Assembly (NCBI RefSeq): GCF_036884655.1
Contig: NC_088357.1
Coordinates: 7,923,001-7,987,000, forward strand
DNA from: Musa acuminata AAA Group
Taxonomy: Eukaryota > Streptophyta > Magnoliopsida > Zingiberales > Musaceae
Direction: 5' to 3'
DNA length: 64,000 bases
Shown: positions 35,600 through 47,259 of the stretch, piece after piece
Layout of the letters: each line of letters begins with the position of its first letter
How positions within the stretch are numbered: the first letter of the stretch is position 1
Position numbers and translations under genes: made by a program
Notes under the pieces: model-generated
Databases searched by the model: none
What the model saw: only the letters and a program-made list of their open reading frames with translations
Told to the model about the DNA's origin: nothing

Positions 35600-38482
35600 G
35601 TTAGGATCAAGAGCGGGGTTGGCACTAAGAGGGGAGGGGTGAATTAGTGCAGCGGATAAAATCACGTCTTCAAAAAACCTTCGTACGATAAAAGCTGATT
35701 TCGACGAAAAACCGATTTCGGAAACTTAACTTGAAAGCGTACGTAAATGTATTGAAGGCAGTAAGCTATTAAAGAGGTTTGCAGTAAAGATAAATGACAG
35801 GAAGTAAATGCAAACCAGAGAACACAGCGGTTTTAGAGTGGTTCGATCAACGTGACCTACATCCACTTTCGGCTTCCTCCTCCGACGAGGTCACCGACGT
35901 CCACTAGAGGCCTTCCTTCGATAGGCGTAGGCCAATCACCTTTTACACCCCTCTTCTCCTTTTACCGAGTTTAGGAGACAACCCTTGCAAGCACTCACGT
36001 ACTCCTCTCTCAAACTAGTCTAATACTTAGAAGAGGGAGAGGAGATCACACAAGATTTTAGCAGCGTTTCTTTCTTTTTTAAACTCTCTGTGCTTGTATG
36101 CTTTAACCAGGGATGAGAGGGGTATTTAAAGGCTTCAAGTTGATTCAAACTTGGAGCCTAAAACTTTCCCATCCCGGGTTCCCCGGGCATGGGCGGTACC
36201 ACCGCCTGCGCTGGATGGTACCACCGCCCAGTGTCAGTCTGACACTGACACTGCCCTGGGCGGTACCACCGCTCAGATCTGGCGGTACCACCGCCTGACA
36301 CAATCTCGAACACTGTGCCATAACGGTGAGACTTCTTGGGGCACAATTCTTACATGGGCCTAGCTGGCTCCTAATTGGGTTGGCCCAAATCCAAACCCAA
36401 TTACGTGCTAACTACGATCTAAGACATAATCTGAGCTAAACAAGTCTGTAATTCTATTCTTCTGGCGAGCTTCCGGCGATCTTCCGACGATGTTCCGGTG
36501 GACTCCCGGCAAGCTCCTGGACTTCACGACGATCTTCTTGGCGAGTTCCAACGAGCTTCTATGGCAAGCTTCGAGACTTCTCGGCTGGTTCCGCCAGAAC
36601 TTCCGATGAACGTCCGAACTTCCGACGAACTCTCGAACTCCCAACGAAGTCGTGTCCTTGACTCCGGGACTTCATTTTGCTTCATGCCTTGCTATCGTAA
36701 TTAATCATGCATATGTAAAACACACTTCGATCTAGACAATTCATACTAAGCATTAATCATGTTGTCCGGCATGTCATTGGTCCCTCGACGCTTCGTCCGA
36801 TTCTTCGGCGCATCGTCATCTCTTGCGGCCTATTGCCCAATCGGCCAGTTGACTCCGAAACTCTGATATCCTTAGTGCAATATCCGCTCTTCTTGGCTCG
36901 ATGCTCGAATCCATGGCCCGAAGTCTTCTGTCGATACGTCGACCGATCCACCGGCTCAACGTCTAATCTTCTGACATGTTTTCTCCCGACACAACATGAT
37001 TCTTCCTGCTTTAATTGTCTCATCCTGATCGAAGCATCCTGCGTCACTCAAAACGCAGATTAAAATATAAACACTTATCGATTGGTTTCATCATCAAAAT
37101 TCGAGATTCAACAATATCCTCAAATCAAAATTGGGCATGTAACTCCCACAAATGAACACTAATAAAGAATGAGCAATAGTAAATAGCCACACACCACAAC
37201 CACCGTGACTTCTCTTGACTGAACAATGAGCAATAGTAAATAAAGCTCCCACAAATGAACACTAATAAAGAATCACCCTTCACTTTTGAAACTCCACAAA
37301 TGAACTGACAAAATTGCGGGCATGTAAGACCATAAAAAATTTTGTAAAGGCTAGGCAAAACTTTCAATAATTCCTAGAATAAAAATTGATAGAACCATTT
37401 ATTTAAAGTTATCTGGATAAAGTAAACGAATTTGTGCATTTTTAAAAAAGCATGCATAATTACAAAAGAGGTAGCAGGTAGATTGGAATAATCAAGCACC
37501 TGTACTGCTCAGGATCCTCCTTCAATGCCTCAATATATGCCTGGAAGATGGCATCTCGATCCTCACTGTTTGGATACCCTTCCATAAGCTGTTCATAAAC
37601 AGTTACGAAGCCAAGGGCAAAGACAGCATCATACTGGTAGGTCCTTTTGTATCTCATCAGATGTTGCTGCACAAGCAGCTCTTGCAATACAGTGTTGTAT
37701 ATGCTTGGAATGGGCCGCTTGTATGACTTGAGAAAATTCAATTTTGTTTCGGATACAGTGGGTGGCGCATCTAATCAGTAAAAGTAATAACATATACTTA
37801 CAAACAAACATTTCCTCCTGAATTATGTCAAATTTCACTAAAAAGGAATAGGAAGAAATAAAAAAGATGAAGGTTATGTTTTATTCCTTTTGAAAACAAC
37901 AGTATTAATGTACATGCCATTACGAAGCTGCTTTCTGCAGCCATCTACGTTTGTGCATTTTACTATCGCCAAACCCCCATGGTGGGGTTGTCGGGATAGT
38001 TAATCTACAGCACAGATATACATACCAAATGCTCTGGAAGCGTTTCTTGGGGATTGAGTGAAATGAAACTATACATACAGAGAAAAAATACGCCTTGTAA
38101 GTATAACCCTAGTTCTTGAAATAAGAAGATTTCGAATCTATAAACCGCGAAGAAAACTAAAATTACAGCGGGCAGAGATGTGCCAAACAGGAATATAAAT
38201 TATTGACGCTTCATGCCGAAAATTAGAACTTCAAGCGCACGGAAACGAGTCGGGCTAGTCGAAATGAAAACAACGAGATAAGAAGCACCAAGAACAGAGT
38301 TGGCGAAAAGAAATTATAAAAAGCTCACAGCTTGCGGCCGCCACGCAGCGGACTACCATCCGGGAGCTGAACTTAGGGGCTTCAAATCGGAATCCACGGA
38401 GGGCAGGACCAGCGAAGGTCAGTCTCCTCTCGGCGGCTTGCCTACAAGGCGAAGCGAAGGATACGGATGGTATGGAGGCCAT
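32781..38482 (-). CDS. THF1: THYLAKOID FORMATION 1 (Psb29 homologue), chloroplast
   Basis: Five exons, 38482-38329, 37770-37500, 34450-34234, 33410-33295 and 32880-32781, join with GT-AG borders and matching phases to give 285 residues, the normal THF1 length. The first roughly 50 residues are Ser/Arg/Ala-rich and end in 'VVRCVAAAS', a plastid transit peptide. Family blocks are 'PPTVSETKLNFLKSYKRPIP' at the exon 1/2 join, 'YDAVFALGFVTVYEQLMEGYP', 'YSRFFAIGLFRLLELA' and 'SVDRDLDVYRNLLSKLVQAK'. A coiled-coil, Lys/Glu-rich tail follows. THF1 is needed for normal thylakoid organisation, photosystem II-LHCII dynamics and leaf variegation control, and in Arabidopsis also links to G-protein sugar signalling. 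Intron 2 is about 3 kb and hosts a solo LTR. Confidence 0.95.
35554..35598. repeat. (TA)n microsatellite at the solo LTR border
   Basis: About 22 AT dinucleotides running straight into the left target-site duplication of the adjoining LTR, so the element inserted at the edge of the microsatellite. Confidence 0.9.
35599..37113. mobile_element. Solo LTR (1,515 bp) in THF1 intron 2
   Basis: The block begins TGTTAGGATC and ends GATTCAACA, so the ends are TGTT...AACA. It is flanked by a perfect 5-bp direct repeat, ATATC, at 35594-35598 and 37114-37118. TG/CA ends and a 5-bp duplication are diagnostic of LTR retrotransposon integration. There is no internal gag or pol, so one LTR remains after recombination between the original pair. 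The element carries a cluster of 'GGCGGTACCACCGC' motifs near 36190-36295 and a degenerate 'CTTCC(G/A)(A/G)CGA' array near 36465-36640. Superfamily is not determined. Because it lies in an intron of an essential plastid gene, it must be spliced out. Confidence 0.85.
36190..36296. repeat. Short repeats with core GGTACCACCGC
   Basis: Four near-copies of 'GGCGGTACCACCGCC' lie within about 105 bp of the solo LTR, one with altered flanks. Between the second and third is an inverted repeat at 36229-36247, CAGTGTCAG and CTGACACTG separated by one base. The open frames through this part encode repeated 'GGTTA' and are not genes. Confidence 0.8.
37143..37273. repeat. Short interrupted duplication beside the solo LTR
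   Basis: A 28-base unit beginning CTCCCACAAATGAACAC occurs at 37143-37170 and again at 37246-37273. A second unit, AATGAGCAATAGTAAATA, occurs at 37169-37186 and 37225-37242. The two units are in opposite order in the second copy, so the block has been rearranged. It sits just outside the right end of the solo LTR, still inside THF1 intron 2. Confidence 0.8.
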
Positions 38483-39495
38483 CTAGGGCTTATTTAGGGC
38501 TCACTCTCTTACGAGACGTCCGAAGGAGAGATAAAAAAAAAGGAAAGGGCAGAACAAACTAGGGTTCCGAGGGAAGGATGATGGTCGTCGCCGGCGGCGG
38601 GAACAGCATTACGGGGACGGCGAGCAGGGAGGCGTCCGTTGTGAGGAAGAGAACGGCCTTATCTCGGGTTTCGGAGAAAGCATCTCAGCCAGTAATATGA
38701 TGCCACTTGGCAGATTCTTTCCGAAGATCCAACAAGAAATATATTATTATTTTAATTTCTTTTTTATCCATTTCGGATAATGATTTTTCGTCGCAGTAAA
38801 TGTTTGACTTCTCTTTGTGAATATTTTCGGCTCATATCTACAATACACGTATTTCAATTACTTCTTAAATATTCTACTATATAATATGGTGGAAATGGTC
38901 TTAAGGTCACTGACAGCTACGACCATGAAACCAACACAAGCCTCGCAGACCTTTCAATGCCCAACATTTTATCCCAGCTTAACAAGCCCACAGTCCACCC
39001 TCTCTGAATCAAGCCTGGCTAATTGGCTAATTGGGCCAAAATGGGCCGTCTCCGGTGACCACACCAGGCGTATACCCGTTGGACGTCACTCCTCACCGTG
39101 CATGGAGGGCTACGGATCGAAATCCCGTCCGTCGGACGGATGAAGGACGGAAACCTTTGACCAATCAGCTCCATCGAGTACAAAAGCAACGCAGTCGATT
39201 CCTCGTACGATCCAATGGCTAGAACCGCTCTGTGTACTACGTGTCAGACGATCCATGCAATTGCACCAAAAAGCTAAAAGAGCACCGAGGATACGGATGC
39301 GGTTCCTTCCTGGGACGCAGATATTTTTACTTGCTCCGTGCCAGGTCAGCACCTTTTCGATTCCAGACGCTTCCTCCTCTCACCGACACGTGCCCCTTGG
39401 CCTTCCCGGCCTTTTCCCGATTTCTTCACTGCTGCTCTCGGTGTCCACTGGCTACAGTCGGTAGCTTCGCCCCTTGCCCTTCTCTCCCCTTCCTC
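38483..39495. other. Shared upstream region of THF1 and the first wound-induced gene
   Basis: THF1 and the first wound-induced gene point away from each other across this roughly 1.1-kb stretch. The left part holds the THF1 promoter and 5' leader. The right part is GC-richer and pyrimidine-rich towards the TATA box at 39496. No coding region is supported. Confidence 0.5.
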
Positions 39496-39503
39496 TATAT
39501 AAA
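39496..39503 (+). promoter_or_regulatory. TATA box of the first wound-induced gene
   Basis: TATATAAA preceded by a pyrimidine-rich tract, about 120 bp upstream of the ATG at 39623. Confidence 0.7.
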
Positions 39504-39622
39504 CCCTTCACGTCCTTCTTTCCCTACGCCTTCACTTTCCTCGGATTCGCCAGCGCGCCGGTGTGGTTGTCGTCGAGTCGGTTTTCTACTGTGTGGTGGC
39601 ACACAATTGGAGGGGCGGGAGA

Positions 39623-39847
39623 ATGAGAGCGGTGATGGGACTCAAGGAGCAGGCCGTGAAGTCAATTAAAGATACTGCCGGTGGCGTGACCTCCGGCTCG
39701 CACAGAGCTAGACGGCTCTCCGGCGGCCTCGACTCCTCCTCCCATGATTTCAAGCCTGCCGAGGTCACCCGCGGTGAGGGTAAGGTGAAGAGGGCCGAGG
39801 AGTCCTTGCGCACCGTCATGTACTTGAGCTGCTGGGGTCCCAATTAA
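39623..39847 (+). CDS. Small wound-induced protein (DUF3774/WIP family), copy 1
   Basis: A 74-residue intronless gene and the shortest of the four family members here. The C-terminus '[16 protein letters not shown]' is the hallmark of the DUF3774 wound-responsive family. The N-terminal part, '[17 protein letters not shown]', keeps only a short 'KEQ'-like remnant of the usual 'AVEALKDQ' helix. The middle is basic and Ser/Gly-rich. There is no signal peptide and no transmembrane helix. The first ATG after the TATA box is used; the open frame extends further upstream but has no other ATG. Relatives are transcripts that rise after wounding, hypoxia or other stress; their molecular role is not established. 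A long (TA)n tract begins about 100 bp after the stop. Confidence 0.85.
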   Translation: MRAVMGLKEQAVKSIKDTAGGVTSGSHRARRLSGGLDSSSHDFKPAEVTRGEGKVKRAEESLRTVMYLSCWGPN

Positions 39848-39940
39848 CCTGATCTATATGCCATCCCCTTTTGTTCCTCGATAGAAGTATCGATCACCTC
39901 TTCGATGCATACAAAAGAAGAAGACTCATCGTTAGTGTCA

Positions 39941-41105
<1,165 letters not shown>

Positions 41106-41363
41106 CTAGTTGGGTCCCCAGCAGCTCAGGTACATGACCTTCCTCAACGATTCCTCCGACTGCTTGGCTTTCTCACTGCTTCTATCGGAGATGGAGGAAG
41201 ACACCCTGATGGCCTGAGACAAGGACCCCATATTGTTCTTGGCACGCTGGTGCAGAGATCTGAAAGCGTAGTTCCATCTGCAGAGTCCTCCTTGATCTTT
41301 GAGTGCTTCCACTGCTCCCACACTCGCTGCCGCTATCCAAGAAGCTTTCCTCACGGAAGCCAT
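41106..41363 (-). CDS. Small wound-induced protein (DUF3774/WIP family), copy 2
   Basis: An 85-residue intronless gene and the most canonical member. The N-terminus has 'ASWIAAASVGAVEALKDQ' followed by 'CRWNYAFRSLHQRAKNN', the full family N-terminal block. A Ser-rich linker leads to '[16 protein letters not shown]'. It is the only copy on the minus strand and converges on copy 1. The start is the ATG directly ahead of the family block; the frame is open further upstream, but the TATA box at about 41448-41455 lies inside that extension, so the extension is not coding. Wounding or stress induction is inferred from the family. Confidence 0.93.
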   Translation of the reverse strand: MASVRKASWIAAASVGAVEALKDQGGLCRWNYAFRSLHQRAKNNMGSLSQAIRVSSSISDRSSEKAKQSEESLRKVMYLSCWGPN

Positions 41364-41447
41364 CTCCCACCTCGTCTCTTCTGTGTGATTTGTGTAGATT
41401 GTAAATGCCTCCTGTTCTGGATGCCAGTCCGAGGAAGCAGTGGCAGG

Positions 41448-41455
41448 CATATATA
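41448..41455 (-). promoter_or_regulatory. TATA box of wound-induced copy 2
   Basis: The minus strand reads GGCTATATATGCC, about 85-90 bp upstream of the ATG at 41363. Confidence 0.7.
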
Positions 41456-42975
41456 GCCAAGGGGATGGGTTGGTGTAGGTGGGCATGTGAGAAAGCTGGG
41501 TGCGTGTGGCTGTTGGTTTCGGGATCCCACTCCCACAAACAAGGGGCTATTTGCACCTTTCGATGGGCCAAAACCGGAGGTTTCACCAAGCGGTAGGAGA
41601 AGCGGCGACGCCGTAGGCGACAGCCGTACGGCAACAAATCGGTGGCAGCTTTGTATGTGGCAGCGTCATGCGGTGGATTGCAAGCAGATATACTAACGGC
41701 TGCTTTTAAGAGTGACCGGTTCAAGGCCGCTATTTGCGACTCGGAAGTGAGCTCGATGCTGTACAACGTTGTGGCAAGTTGATGGAAGAGGACATTGTCG
41801 CGGTTCTTTCACTTGGTAACATAATTCAACCTGGAGTAACCTCTAACCTGAACCAGCCAAAAATTAGTCTGACATGATGAATTAGATTAGAGCTAAAAGA
41901 ACAGTAACATCGTTCTCTATTATGTTTCTTGCTGGCACCTATAATCTTACAGGGAGGAATACAAAATTAATAGCAAAAGCAATTATATTGGTCACATTTC
42001 ACGTGATCAGGAGAGATCATGGATAAGATTCTCATTGCTCTTTCTGCCTAATCTTGCATAAAGAATATGATTTTTTATTCAGAAACTCTCAGTTGATGTG
42101 CTTGTCCAAGAAATTTAATTGAGGTGGGCCTTTTTTAGTGCCTTGTCTATTCTGTTCATCATGTGGGTTAATATCACTACACTATTCTTACATAGCAAGA
42201 AAGCTATTGCGCATCTGTTCACCAGAAACTTTCCAATGGTTGCAGATACATATTCCACCCACTATAAGTTGGATTGATCGATTGATTGCACCACTTGATT
42301 CTACCTCTTTTTGGTTTAGTATGCGAACCTGAGTCACCACTGTAGTGCGGCACTGTGATAGTGGTCATCGACGAACCAATTTAACACAAGAATTCTCCCA
42401 ATACAAACAACTAAACAGTGACATCCTCGATCGTGATGTAAAAGCATTGTTCCCAGCAGAAATAACGCACAAGAACCATGCATCCGATTGATAAGCCCAC
42501 AGATGCGTGCCATTACCTAACGGCAAGTGAGGCATCTCTCTTTCTCATTAACTGTACATGATCGCTACACTGGTACCCATCACGACAACTGTTCCACCGT
42601 GACCTAAGATGCCCCACAAACATTGTCTGCCGAAGCGAAAGACGAAGGTCCGATGGGCTCGATTCCACCGTAAAACAGGTGGGGTTGTGAGTGAGAGCCA
42701 CAGCATGGTCTATCCTGCGAGAGAGCTAATGGAAATGGACCAAGTTGCAAGGCCATACTATGCCATGCTCACAATGCGACAATGCAACACGAACGTCGAA
42801 AGAGTGACATACCGTGGACATGGGCCATACAAACCGGATGATACTGCCTATTACCACTCTTGGGTACTCCCTGTTTCGAGGAACCAATGGTCGACTCTGC
42901 CGGTTGTTTTGGTCCAAGAAGAAAACCGCTGGCTTCTGCCTCTAGTTCCACCATCGCCTTCGTCCTTTGAGGTTC
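41456..42975. other. Intergenic between divergent wound-induced copies 2 and 3
   Basis: Upstream regions of two divergent genes of the same family meet here. Open frames such as 42609-43010 and 42769-43122 overlap each other on both strands and carry no domain. No coding region is supported. Confidence 0.5.
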
Positions 42976-42983
42976 TATATATA
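42976..42983 (+). promoter_or_regulatory. TATA box of wound-induced copy 3
   Basis: TATATATA in the context 'TTCTATATATACGCC', about 95 bp upstream of the ATG at 43074. Confidence 0.7.
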
Positions 42984-43073
42984 CGCCTCTTTCGATCGCC
43001 CTTCGAATGATCGGCCCATCGCACAGAATTTCCTCTTTTCCTACCGCAACACTATCATCTTCTCTTGTACAGG

Positions 43074-43331
43074 ATGAAGTTCGGAAACAAGGCATGCGTG
43101 GCTGTGACTTTGGGAGCTGCAATTGAACTAAAAGATCAAGTGGCCAAACCGTATTCGTCGGCTATTAAGGGAAACCTGTCGACGATTGGATCATCGACAG
43201 CCGAAGTCGGACGGTTCCATAGCACGCCCGCGAGCCCAACGAGCGAATTCAGGCCTCACGATAAGAAGCATTTAGCTGGGGAGGAGTCACTGAGGACGGT
43301 GATGTACTTGAGCTGCTGGGGTCCGAGCTGA
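43074..43331 (+). CDS. Small wound-induced protein (DUF3774/WIP family), copy 3
   Basis: An 85-residue intronless gene. The N-terminus 'CVAVTLGAAIELKDQ' aligns with the 'AASVGAVEALKDQ' helix of copy 2, but the following Cys-Arg-Trp-Asn-Tyr block is lost and replaced by a Ser/Thr-rich linker. The C-terminus '[16 protein letters not shown]' matches copy 1 apart from the last residue. The ATG follows a TATA box and a short leader, and the stop TGA directly follows the motif. An AATAAA polyadenylation-type signal lies near 43574. Confidence 0.88.
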   Translation: MKFGNKACVAVTLGAAIELKDQVAKPYSSAIKGNLSTIGSSTAEVGRFHSTPASPTSEFRPHDKKHLAGEESLRTVMYLSCWGPS

Positions 43332-44798
43332 CCAGCTGAGACACAATTGGCGTGCTGGGTCGTCTTCACTTCACCGTAGCCCACGCTTGCTCTCTGGGTA
43401 CTCCTTGCAGCACGAATTCCAACACGGAGATACGCCCATAACATCACAGAGATGCTGCACCAACGCGACGAGGCTCCAAAGTTTGAAGCCAAGAAGGGCC
43501 TCGAGGAGCTGAATACATGTACAAAGCAATGTGATCTTTTCAGAATTTTGTTTTCAGTCTATAATCAATGATAAATAAAACGCTATAAACAGAGGTACTT
43601 TTGCATGAAAGAAGACGAACCCCTTCTATATGCTGTACAATACACAACGTACATACACTGCTACATAAAGAAATCAAGTCCGCTTGCATGTAGCATGTAC
43701 GTATACCGTGCAACTTTGTCCTCAATGTTGCTTATTCTACTTCGATGTGTGATGAATCTAAAGTCACATTTATGGCTCCTTAATCTCTAACTAGTTTGAT
43801 GTCAATGCAAATGCCCACAAGAAAACACGGACTTATGGAATTGAATCATAATTAAAACTAAATTTTGGATGAATTGCGTCCGAGCTTATCTCTGGAAACC
43901 CTCAGAGTCAACGAAACTATGATTGCTGAAGCAGATCGGACAGGCCCCCATCCTCATCTGATCGTGAGGTTGTGGCGTCCCATCACTTTTAAGGTCTCGA
44001 TATAAATCATGTTAGGAAACTATAGGGGCTGTAAAGCTTAAGGCACCGGCCGTAATTTTGATGCTTTTCATCCGTACTTATACTCGCCTTCCTTCGTTAA
44101 CCACGTCGTATTTCTCGGTCAGCTGAATTAATTCTTTGCATCTTTAATCGTCTATTTACCGTGGCTTTCCGATCAAGGGCGGATCCTCTCTGATGTGATG
44201 AAGCATCTTTGATCATGGCATATGATTGCTCCCTCGACAGGGTTCCAATCGTGGGCCCCCACCCCACATCCAACCTCTCTAAAGGACAAGAGAAACTTAT
44301 TAGCTGCTCATTAGCCAGCACACGGTGACTCACCGGGTCACCACCTTCCCTTTGGTGACGGATAAGGCCGAGAGGGGACCTTTCCCTATCCATCGCACGC
44401 TACCCCACAAAGTCTCCGATTTCTCTTTGTTCTTTTCTCAAATTTTTTTTACAATAGATTATGACAATTTGGACTTGTTTTTGTTTGGGATCCACTCCGA
44501 TCGCTGTTATCTTCAAATTCCAATGGGATCCCTCCAGCATTCCACAGCCCTTGCGGAGGATCCCATCATGACACCGAACAATTAATCGCAAACAGAAACA
44601 GGGCGTCAGAATAATGATTTCTCCCGGACGACTTAACTCACGACCTAACTCACCTGGTTCCCACTAGAGTTATAGTGCGCCCTACGCTCGCTTTCATCTG
44701 TATGATGTGTCCCTTTTTTTATCTTCGTTTAATTCCTAATACCGGAAACCACGATTCTCCACCCACGGTTTTTCAGAAAACCGCTTCTCGTCCCCCGC
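43332..44798. other. Intergenic between wound-induced copies 3 and 4
   Basis: Short open frames on both strands (for example 44097-44393 and 44325-44585) overlap each other and show no domain. The right end is the promoter of copy 4. Confidence 0.5.
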
Positions 44799-44806
44799 TA
44801 TAAATA
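44799..44806 (+). promoter_or_regulatory. TATA box of wound-induced copy 4
   Basis: TATAAATA in a GC-rich context, about 150 bp upstream of the ATG at 44952. Confidence 0.7.
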
Positions 44807-44951
44807 ACCCGATACCCCCGACCCGGTTTCATCTCCTTCGGCTGCACGGCCCTCCGGTAAACGATTGAATTCGCACCAAAGTTATACCAAGAAGGATCGA
44901 GAACGATCCGTGGTGCTCGTCAGATCAGGATCGAACGGGATCTGCGAAAGA

Positions 44952-45203
44952 ATGAGTTACCTGAATCGAGTCTGGATGGCAGCGACGGTGGCGGTGGTGC
45001 AGGGACACACCGACCACGGAATCAACTCCAGCCAGCTCCGCTCCCTCCACCGTGCCGGGGACCGCCTAGCCTCCGCCGCGGCCGCTGCCACGGGGGTCGG
45101 GATCGGGCGGGCTCTGGGTGGAGCCGGCGCCGAGGAGCGCCGGAAGCAGGCGGACGACTCGCTCCGGCAGGTCATGTACCTCAGCTGCTGGGGGCCCAGC
45201 TAA
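44952..45203 (+). CDS. Small wound-induced protein (DUF3774/WIP family), copy 4
   Basis: An 83-residue intronless gene, much more GC-rich than its neighbours. The N-terminus 'MSYLNRVWMAATVAVVQGHT' keeps the family Trp and the small hydrophobic helix. The middle is Ala/Gly-rich, with 'QLRSLHRAGDRLAS' replacing the usual 'RSLHQ' block. The C-terminus is '[16 protein letters not shown]'. The start is the first ATG after the TATA box; the frame is open upstream without another ATG. An AATAAA signal lies at about 45458. It is the most diverged copy outside the C-terminal motif. Confidence 0.87.
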   Translation: MSYLNRVWMAATVAVVQGHTDHGINSSQLRSLHRAGDRLASAAAAATGVGIGRALGGAGAEERRKQADDSLRQVMYLSCWGPS

Positions 45204-47259
45204 TCGACGGGGGTGAAACTTCCGGATCGAAGATCCAACCGATCGACGTGCTTCTTTGGAGGGCGAAGAGCGGCTGCGAGTGATCCAGTACATCCCGGGC
45301 CGCCCAAGGCTTTGCTTCACCGCCGGGTCTGTTTGGGGGCGCAGATTGGATACTGATCTTGAATGGCAGAGAGGGATGCGGAACGTAATGATGTTACTAA
45401 ACGTGTAATTATTGTGTATTTCTATGGCTACTGGACTCCGAAGCTGTCTATTGGCGAAATAAAATCTTCCTCGGTTTCCCTAAATCTTTGATGACGTACT
45501 GCAATTTTGTGGAGTGGTTGGTCGTGCGATGTAAAAGACACAGTTGATTCGTTGACTCTTTTTAATCTTTCACTGGTCGATAGGAATCGTGTCACATAAT
45601 GCATTTCGTTGTCGAATCGCTGGCAGCTATCTTCCTACAATATCACTGGTACATAATATTATTGCTCGTCTTGTCAAAGGGTCGAATTGATTCTTTCTGT
45701 TGTTTTCCCTTTTGCACGAATCATTTACTGGTCCGTAGACTGTGCGACTCGGCTATCACCAAGTGCCAAACCAACGACCTTCTCTCAGCCTCTCCTTCCA
45801 AAATGTTTTTGGAAGGTGCTTATCATAGAGGTGGAGTAAAGCATGATGGCTCATAGCAATCGAGTGATCCCAGGCAACTGTGTGGATAATGTCTGGGGAA
45901 TCCTACGCAAATATGCGTGCATGTGCGTGATGGAGAACAAAGAACAGTGATGCATCTCGGGCTGCTCCATCTAACGTTGCGTAGCACAGAGTTGTTGAAT
46001 GATCGTGGATCCACCAACAGATTCCACAATAATGCGAGTCGCAGCGAAATCATGGTGCCACCACTTTACTGGGTAGTTTTACCTGAGCAGTAGACGCGTG
46101 GCCACGGCCACACGAGGCAGGTCAAAAGAAATGGTCCTCGGCATCATTTAACAAAGGACATGTCCCTAACTAGCCGGACATGATTACCGTTCTTGCTGCC
46201 TTTAGTCACCACTAATCGGTCTCTTCCACCGATCTCAACGTAGACGAATCCGAGTAGGACCACAGAGAAGGAAGGAGCGAGGAAACGAGGCAGGGAAGGC
46301 GACACAGAGCAATGGGTTTCCCGAGATGGTGGGGCCGACTTGCTCTTTACCATTTCCACGAGCTGCTCATCACGTGAAGTCGCGTGATGGGCGAGGCTGC
46401 GGCCAACCACAGGCTTCCAAGCGTGCCGGGCCTCGTGGGGGGGGGGGGGGGGGGGCGGGGGGCGGGGGGGTATCCGTTCCCTACGGGTGAGCTACAGTGT
46501 TCTTGTGCTGTGTCAGCAACGCGAGTCCCGGTGGCCTATTGGTGATAGTGCTACGTGTTGGCAGCTACCTCAGTGGAGACAACACTTGACGCTTGCATCG
46601 AGCGTGATGGACAGGCACGTTAGGATGGACGAAGCGTCTATTGGCAGGACTCCGACGCCGATTCTAATCCATGCGGTACACCGACTCGTACCTTCTCACA
46701 AAGATCAAAGCTTCCGACGGAGTGCATTCATCAGGACATCATCAAGGAGGAGATTGAACTCAATCCCCGGTTTAGATCCAGCCTCAGCCCAATTGAGTTT
46801 GAGCAGCATCAGACCCTCTACACAATGACTAGCATGCCCAACTTGCATCTTGATGATTCGCATGATTTCCAAGAACTTGACGAATCAAACGAAATCAAAT
46901 AATTGAAGTTACATAAGGCATCTGACGGATGCATTCTAGAATTCTTCAGGTCAGATTAATCAAAATGCCCCTAATGACTCTTGGGACTACAGCAAAACAC
47001 AAAAATACTGTTTCTACCCATCGACAGAGAAAGTTAATACACTCCAAAATAAAGATCATATGATGTGTCTTCTCAGTACATATTTCCTACATTATTAAGA
47101 AGAGAAATCAACATCCTAAAGAGGAAGAATGACAAATTAACGACACTGGAACAATAGACTCTATCAAAGAGAATTAATGAGCCAAACACGCACACCACAA
47201 CTGTACAGGATCAAATAGCTGAATGTTCTCCAAAGGCATCACGTATGGGTTCCCTAACA
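45204..47259. other. Intergenic between the wound-induced cluster and the DUF1223 gene
   Basis: The stretch contains a G-homopolymer-like tract at 46437-46470. Open frames at 46144-46410 and 46487-46828 have no recognisable domain. The right end is likely the 3' untranslated region of the DUF1223 gene. Confidence 0.5.
46437..46470. repeat. G-tract of about 34 bases
   Basis: Almost pure G, interrupted by two C residues. On the plus strand it can form G-quadruplex structures. Homopolymers of this length are also prone to assembly error. Confidence 0.85.

Noticed and set aside
36113..36363. Overlapping small open frames with 'GGTTA' repeats
   Set aside because: They are readings of the GGTACCACCGC array inside the solo LTR.
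41182..41766. Minus-strand open frame of 194 codons across wound-induced copy 2
   Set aside because: It overlaps the real small gene in another frame and continues through its TATA box; no domain is seen.
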